Origin: Nitrospira sp.
GTDB lineage: Bacteria > Nitrospirota > Nitrospiria > Nitrospirales > Nitrospiraceae
Reading direction: 5' to 3'
Assembly (NCBI GenBank): GCA_024760525.1
Contig: CP060499.1
Location: 1,364,001 to 1,428,000, forward strand
DNA: 64,000 nucleotides
The position numbers and the translations under genes were made by a program. The notes under the pieces are model-generated. The model ran no database searches and was not told the origin of the DNA. It worked only from the letters and a program-made list of their open reading frames with translations. This document shows, piece by piece, positions 60,577 through 64,000 of the stretch. The first letter of the stretch is position 1, and each line of letters begins with the position of its first letter.

Positions 60577-60807
60577 ACGGGAGGGTCGCGATCGTACGGC
60601 GATTGATCGTTCCAACATGTGGAATCAGCACAATCGCCGGACGCATCTTACCAAGGTGGATGATCAGAGTTCCACATGTTTTGTACAGAGCGGAGACATC
60701 GGTTCAGTCGGCGAGAGAGAGCGAAAAAGTCTATTCAGTGAGCAGAGTGTCGGGTATGATCGGGTGGTTGGTTCGATCGAGTTATCTTCTTGTCGAGGAA
60801 ATCCGTC

Positions 60808-61077
60808 ATGGCATCCGTTCATCTCGTGAAGGGAGAAGAGGCAGCTCCTGTTGGTGCCCCGAACAACTCCACATCTCCCTGGACGGCGTGGAGTTATATC
60901 GCGGCGAGTGCCGTGTTGCTTGCCATCATCGGTACATGGCTGGTCTGGTTTTCGGCATTCATTCAACGGAACCTGCAGGAGCAGGACATTAAAGCCGCCT
61001 GTGGACGGGCCATGCCGGACCAGACTGAGCGATGCTTCGATACGGTCGTGATCCAGCGTGGAGGCGTCCGGCGGTGA
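60808..61077 (+). CDS. Small single-span membrane protein
   Basis: An 89-residue protein. A basic/polar N-terminus is followed by one transmembrane helix (WSYIAASAVLLAIIGTWLVWF) and a polar C-terminal part with two cysteines (AACGRAM, ERCFD). ATG 60808 has GAGGAAA upstream. It overlaps the next gene by 4 bases (GTGA), so the two are coupled. No family is recognised. A partner role for the outer-membrane barrel protein is a reasonable inference. Confidence 0.65.
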   Translation: MASVHLVKGEEAAPVGAPNNSTSPWTAWSYIAASAVLLAIIGTWLVWFSAFIQRNLQEQDIKAACGRAMPDQTERCFDTVVIQRGGVRR

Positions 61078-62057
61078 TCCGAGCACGTGAGGGGTCAAGC
61101 TGGGTCTGCTCGGCAGTCGCCTTCGTGATGCTGGTGATTCCTGCTGTCTCCGCCTGGGGGCAAGATCCTGAACCGCAAGCGCGGCCGCGATTGGAGTTAT
61201 CCGTCGGATCATGGCTGTATACGACAGGCGAAACCATGTGGAGTCATGATGCGTCGGGGCTCAATCCCGTACTCGGTGATCCGACATCCAAGCTGACGTT
61301 TAAGGACAGCGATACTCATATTCTCGACGTCGGAGCACAATTGAATCTCGCGCGTCGCTTTTACCTGCAAGGGCATTTCGGCTTCTCGGTGGATTTTGAT
61401 CGAGGGTCGCTGACCGATGATGACTACTTGGCAGGACAGCGATTATTTTCCCGCACGAGCAGCGACACCATGGGCAAAGGAACATGGTATGTCAGTGGGA
61501 ATGCCGGATATCGGGCCGTCGAATTTTCAAACGGCCGCGGACATCTGGATCTGCTGGGCGGCTTTCAGTATTGGCGAACCACGTACGAAGCGACCGGGAT
61601 TACCCGGCTCAGCTGCGACTCGACCGTGCTCACCTGTGGTCCGACTTCCCCGACATTACCCGCGATCAAGAACACGACCCATTGGATTACTCCTCTACAA
61701 ATCGGCGGGCAACTCGAATATCAAGTCGTGCAACGAGTCAGTGCCAATGTGAAGATGCTGTTTTCACCCGCCAGTGTCGTGTTCAATGAAGACATCCATT
61801 TTCAGCGGGTGGATTTGCAGCAGGATCCGAGCTTCTCGATGTGGGGCGTGGGAGTAGGCGCGAGTATTGAGCCGTCCATAAAGATCATGCTGACTCGTCG
61901 GCTTGCGCTGACGGCGGGGTATCGGGTCATGTGGAACCGGACATACTACGGACGATGGGAAGTCCATACTCTTGGAAGCGGTTCTGAGACGGCTCCCCTC
62001 ACGGAATTGCAAACCTTCCGCCACGGTGCCACGGTCGGCCTCACCGCATCCTTTTGA
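61074..62057 (+). CDS. Outer-membrane beta-barrel protein
   Basis: A 327-residue exported protein. The signal peptide ends near SAWG. Many amphipathic strands follow, with aromatic girdles (YLQGHFGFSVDFDRG, GHLDLLGGFQYWRTTYEAT, ALTAGYRVMWNRTYYGRWEV). The last residue is Phe (ATVGLTASF), as for barrel assembly by BamA. GTG 61074 is the likely start, overlapping the upstream stop. It resembles omptin/OmpW-size barrels, but no catalytic omptin residues are clear. The role (pore, adhesin or structural) is unknown. Confidence 0.75.
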   Translation: MIRAREGSSWVCSAVAFVMLVIPAVSAWGQDPEPQARPRLELSVGSWLYTTGETMWSHDASGLNPVLGDPTSKLTFKDSDTHILDVGAQLNLARRFYLQGHFGFSVDFDRGSLTDDDYLAGQRLFSRTSSDTMGKGTWYVSGNAGYRAVEFSNGRGHLDLLGGFQYWRTTYEATGITRLSCDSTVLTCGPTSPTLPAIKNTTHWITPLQIGGQLEYQVVQRVSANVKMLFSPASVVFNEDIHFQRVDLQQDPSFSMWGVGVGASIEPSIKIMLTRRLALTAGYRVMWNRTYYGRWEVHTLGSGSETAPLTELQTFRHGATVGLTASF

Positions 62058-62078
62058 TCGTTTCAGATCGTAACCCGG

Positions 62079-63134
62079 TTAGCGTCTCGTGCGTCCGGAC
62101 GGCAGGGTTTCGTCTTCGTATTCAAGAAAGAGGCGCTTGGCCTCCGGATGAAGCTGATTGGGGTGCCCGTATGGAATTCCCAGCGTCCGGAAGAGCGGAG
62201 TCAGTTTCCCATTTGGGTGTAAATAACCGGCTCTGAGGGGAACCGTGCGTTTGCTGTGGCGCACCAGCCGGCAAGTGGTAGTCCGGATTGAGGTCAGCCA
62301 ATCGGCAATATCCTGAGGATTGCCGATCGAGGCGGAGAGCAACAGCAGTCTGGCCTGTGATGGGCAAAAGATGATGGTTTCTTCCCACACGACTCCTCGC
62401 TCCGGATCAGCGATGTATTGCGACTCATCGAGGATCACGAGCCCCAACGTATCCAATCGAACATCGATTTCTCCGCTCGCGGCATCATAGAGCAGGTTGC
62501 GCAGAATCTCCGTCGTCATGATGAGCAGCGGGGCTTGACCGTTTTCTTGGCGGTCTCCGGTAAGAATGCCCACTTTGTCCGGGCCGAAGATCCGGGAAAA
62601 CTCCGTGTACTTGGTGTTGGATAAGGCCTTGAGGGGCGAAGTGTAAATGACCGTGCGATTGTCTTCCATGGCTCGACGGGCCGCCTCGACGGCGACATAG
62701 GTTTTTCCGCTTCCGGTCGGGACACTGATCACGACGTCGGTTTCATTCAGAGCGGACAAGGCCTCGCTTTGCCAGGGATCCGGTATGAATGGTTGCGGAG
62801 GAGGAACCCCGATGCCTTCCAGCCAGCCCGACAGTGAGACGGACGACTCGGAGGATTCCGGCTCTGCACCCTGCAGTGACTTCTTCTTATGAGCGATCGT
62901 TGGAGGGCGAGGGATGCGCGGCGACGTCGCTTCTGGGCGAGATTGCCGTTCTCCGATCAGTGCCTGCAGGTCGGATTCGAAGCCTGCACGATTGTGGCTT
63001 GAGTGTTGAAGAAGCAGCTCGATGATGCGCCGCTTGCCGGCACGGAAGTGCCGATGGATGCGGCCGCGCGCAAGGCGATGCAAGAGGCCCACGGGCTGTT
63101 GTGCGAGTAGTTGTTCAAGTTCGTCGGTCGTCAT
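62079..63134 (-). CDS. Ski2-like DEAD/DEAH helicase, N-terminal (RecA1) part
   Basis: A 351-residue protein with an N-terminal helical lead (~1-115) and one RecA-type domain. Motif Q/I is WQSEALSALNETDVVISVPTGSGKT (Walker A). Motif Ia is YTSPLKALSNTKY, motif II is LDESQ, and motif III is SASIGN. The second RecA domain (motifs IV to VI) is missing, because the gene stops at 62079, 22 bases after the barrel gene that faces it. The upstream neighbour on the same strand carries the C-terminal DSHCT-type part. Alone it should bind ATP but not unwind. Confidence 0.82.
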   Translation of the reverse strand: MTTDELEQLLAQQPVGLLHRLARGRIHRHFRAGKRRIIELLLQHSSHNRAGFESDLQALIGERQSRPEATSPRIPRPPTIAHKKKSLQGAEPESSESSVSLSGWLEGIGVPPPQPFIPDPWQSEALSALNETDVVISVPTGSGKTYVAVEAARRAMEDNRTVIYTSPLKALSNTKYTEFSRIFGPDKVGILTGDRQENGQAPLLIMTTEILRNLLYDAASGEIDVRLDTLGLVILDESQYIADPERGVVWEETIIFCPSQARLLLLSASIGNPQDIADWLTSIRTTTCRLVRHSKRTVPLRAGYLHPNGKLTPLFRTLGIPYGHPNQLHPEAKRLFLEYEDETLPSGRTRR

Positions 63135-63240
63135 AGTTTTCTCAACAGGGGTGAAGCGGGAGGTGCGAAGCGCACGCGGATCGGAGAAGGAAAGCAGATG
63201 CTTGCGAACGACGCGTCACGAACGACGAGCGACGTCTTCA

Positions 63241-64000
63241 TTATGGCAATTCCTCCAAGACTCCACGGCGGATCAGCGTAATCGCGTTCCCGGCACAATC
63301 AGCGAGGCCGGGATGAGTGTCTTTCAGCGTCTGAATCTGCGACAAAAACTCCAGGGTTCGGGCAAGTAGACGGTAGATATCGCCTTCTGCCATCGTGGTC
63401 AATCGGCAAAGCCCGATCCACGTGAGGGTAGGATCGGCGACCCAGCGTTCGGCCAAGGCTGCGACGTCCGCGCGCAGGAGGGGAGGGTCTTCATACGGAG
63501 ATAAACTCTCCGCCAATTTGCGCACCTGCCCCAACAGCGAGCTCAGTCCGGCGCTGATGCGCGGAAAGGCGCCGGGACGGTCGTCATCGTGGGCCAGACT
63601 GGCCATGATGCCCGTGAGGAGGGACGGGTCTGCGCCCGTGAAGGCTTCGGCACGGATCAGTTCCGTAATCAACAGCGAGTGATCGATACGGATGAGCCTG
63701 GCCCATTCGCCTTCAGTCGTGAGTTGGGCCGCCAGCGTGAGATACCCGAATTTCTGGAGCACTTCCACGCGCTCTTGGAATCGATGCCATAAACTGGTCC
63801 GCAGCGCTTGTATGGACTTAATGTGGCGCTGCTGTTCCTGGCGAAGCCGCGAGGCCGTGTGGAAGTCTTTCTGGCAGGCTGCGCGCGAAGAACACGTCGG
63901 GCAGGGAAAATCACCCAGCGATTGCACGATCGCATCGGGCAGCGGCTCGCTGTGGGTCGGTACGAGAATGGGAAGGACGGGCAATCGCGTCGGCAGTTCT
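63241..64000 (-). CDS. Helicase C-terminal (DSHCT-like) part, partial at window end
   Basis: The frame runs off the right edge of the window and is open there, so the start is not seen. The visible 250 residues include a cysteine motif (FPCPTCSSRAACQK), a coiled helix and FGYLTLAAQLTTEGEWARLI with ITELIRAEAFTGADPSLLTGIMA, typical of the C-terminal DSHCT domain of Ski2/Mtr4-like helicases. The remainder, perhaps with the RecA2 motifs, lies outside. It lies upstream of the gene with the N-terminal part, a reversed order for one enzyme. Confidence 0.75.
   Translation of the reverse strand, partial: ELPTRLPVLPILVPTHSEPLPDAIVQSLGDFPCPTCSSRAACQKDFHTASRLRQEQQRHIKSIQALRTSLWHRFQERVEVLQKFGYLTLAAQLTTEGEWARLIRIDHSLLITELIRAEAFTGADPSLLTGIMASLAHDDDRPGAFPRISAGLSSLLGQVRKLAESLSPYEDPPLLRADVAALAERWVADPTLTWIGLCRLTTMAEGDIYRLLARTLEFLSQIQTLKDTHPGLADCAGNAITLIRRGVLEELP

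Overview
The window is a 64 kb piece of a GC-rich Gram-negative chromosome. Glutamate synthase, lipoproteins, an outer-membrane barrel, a heavy-metal RND pump, a PEP-CTERM protein and many signal-transduction and stress genes fit a Nitrospira-like (Nitrospirota) bacterium. That assignment rests on protein style and gene content, not on a marker gene.

Layout. 1-2.6 kb: gltB (3' end) and gltD. 2.8-4.95 kb: a nucleotidyltransferase with a small partner, a PilZ protein and a vapBC toxin-antitoxin pair. 5.3-11.9 kb: an asparagine-synthase-like protein, lipoprotein, Tim44-like protein, YbaK deacylase, sthA and two small genes. 12.2-17.1 kb: a 1140-residue protein joining histidine kinase, receiver and sigma-54 activator, followed by an epoxide hydrolase behind a good -24/-12 promoter; 45-bp direct repeats bracket this block. 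18.1-20.0 kb: alkyl-DNA repair (Ada/AlkA fusion and ogt). 20.1-24.5 kb: two near-identical VOC genes flank a DsbA-like protein and a secreted metallopeptidase with Dickkopf-like cysteine repeats.

25.3-38.3 kb is the most unusual part. Three WD40 genes alternate with 5' pieces of a lipase gene, and the array ends in one complete 2944-residue lipase/RTX protein. An XRE regulator, a coiled-coil protein and a TrmH/SpoU methyltransferase follow. 40.3-46.0 kb is a TolC/adaptor/RND metal-efflux operon behind an IS-end-like relic.

46-60.5 kb is gene-poor accessory DNA. It holds an IS3 relic, an acyltransferase, several copies of an unrecognised small-protein family, single-span microproteins, lipoproteins, arsR-arsI with a dead arsC remnant, a GNAT enzyme, a WYL-like membrane protein and a PEP-CTERM protein. 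It ends at a tRNA-Phe gene whose 3' end is duplicated about 2.9 kb away, as expected for integration at a tRNA. 60.8-64 kb: a small membrane protein with an outer-membrane barrel, and two helicase pieces in reversed order.

A theme of the window is partial duplication of gene ends (gltD, the 49-residue gene at 11.8 kb, tRNA-Phe, the lipase N-terminus) at the edges of inserted blocks. No rRNA or CRISPR array was seen, and no complete transposase or integrase.
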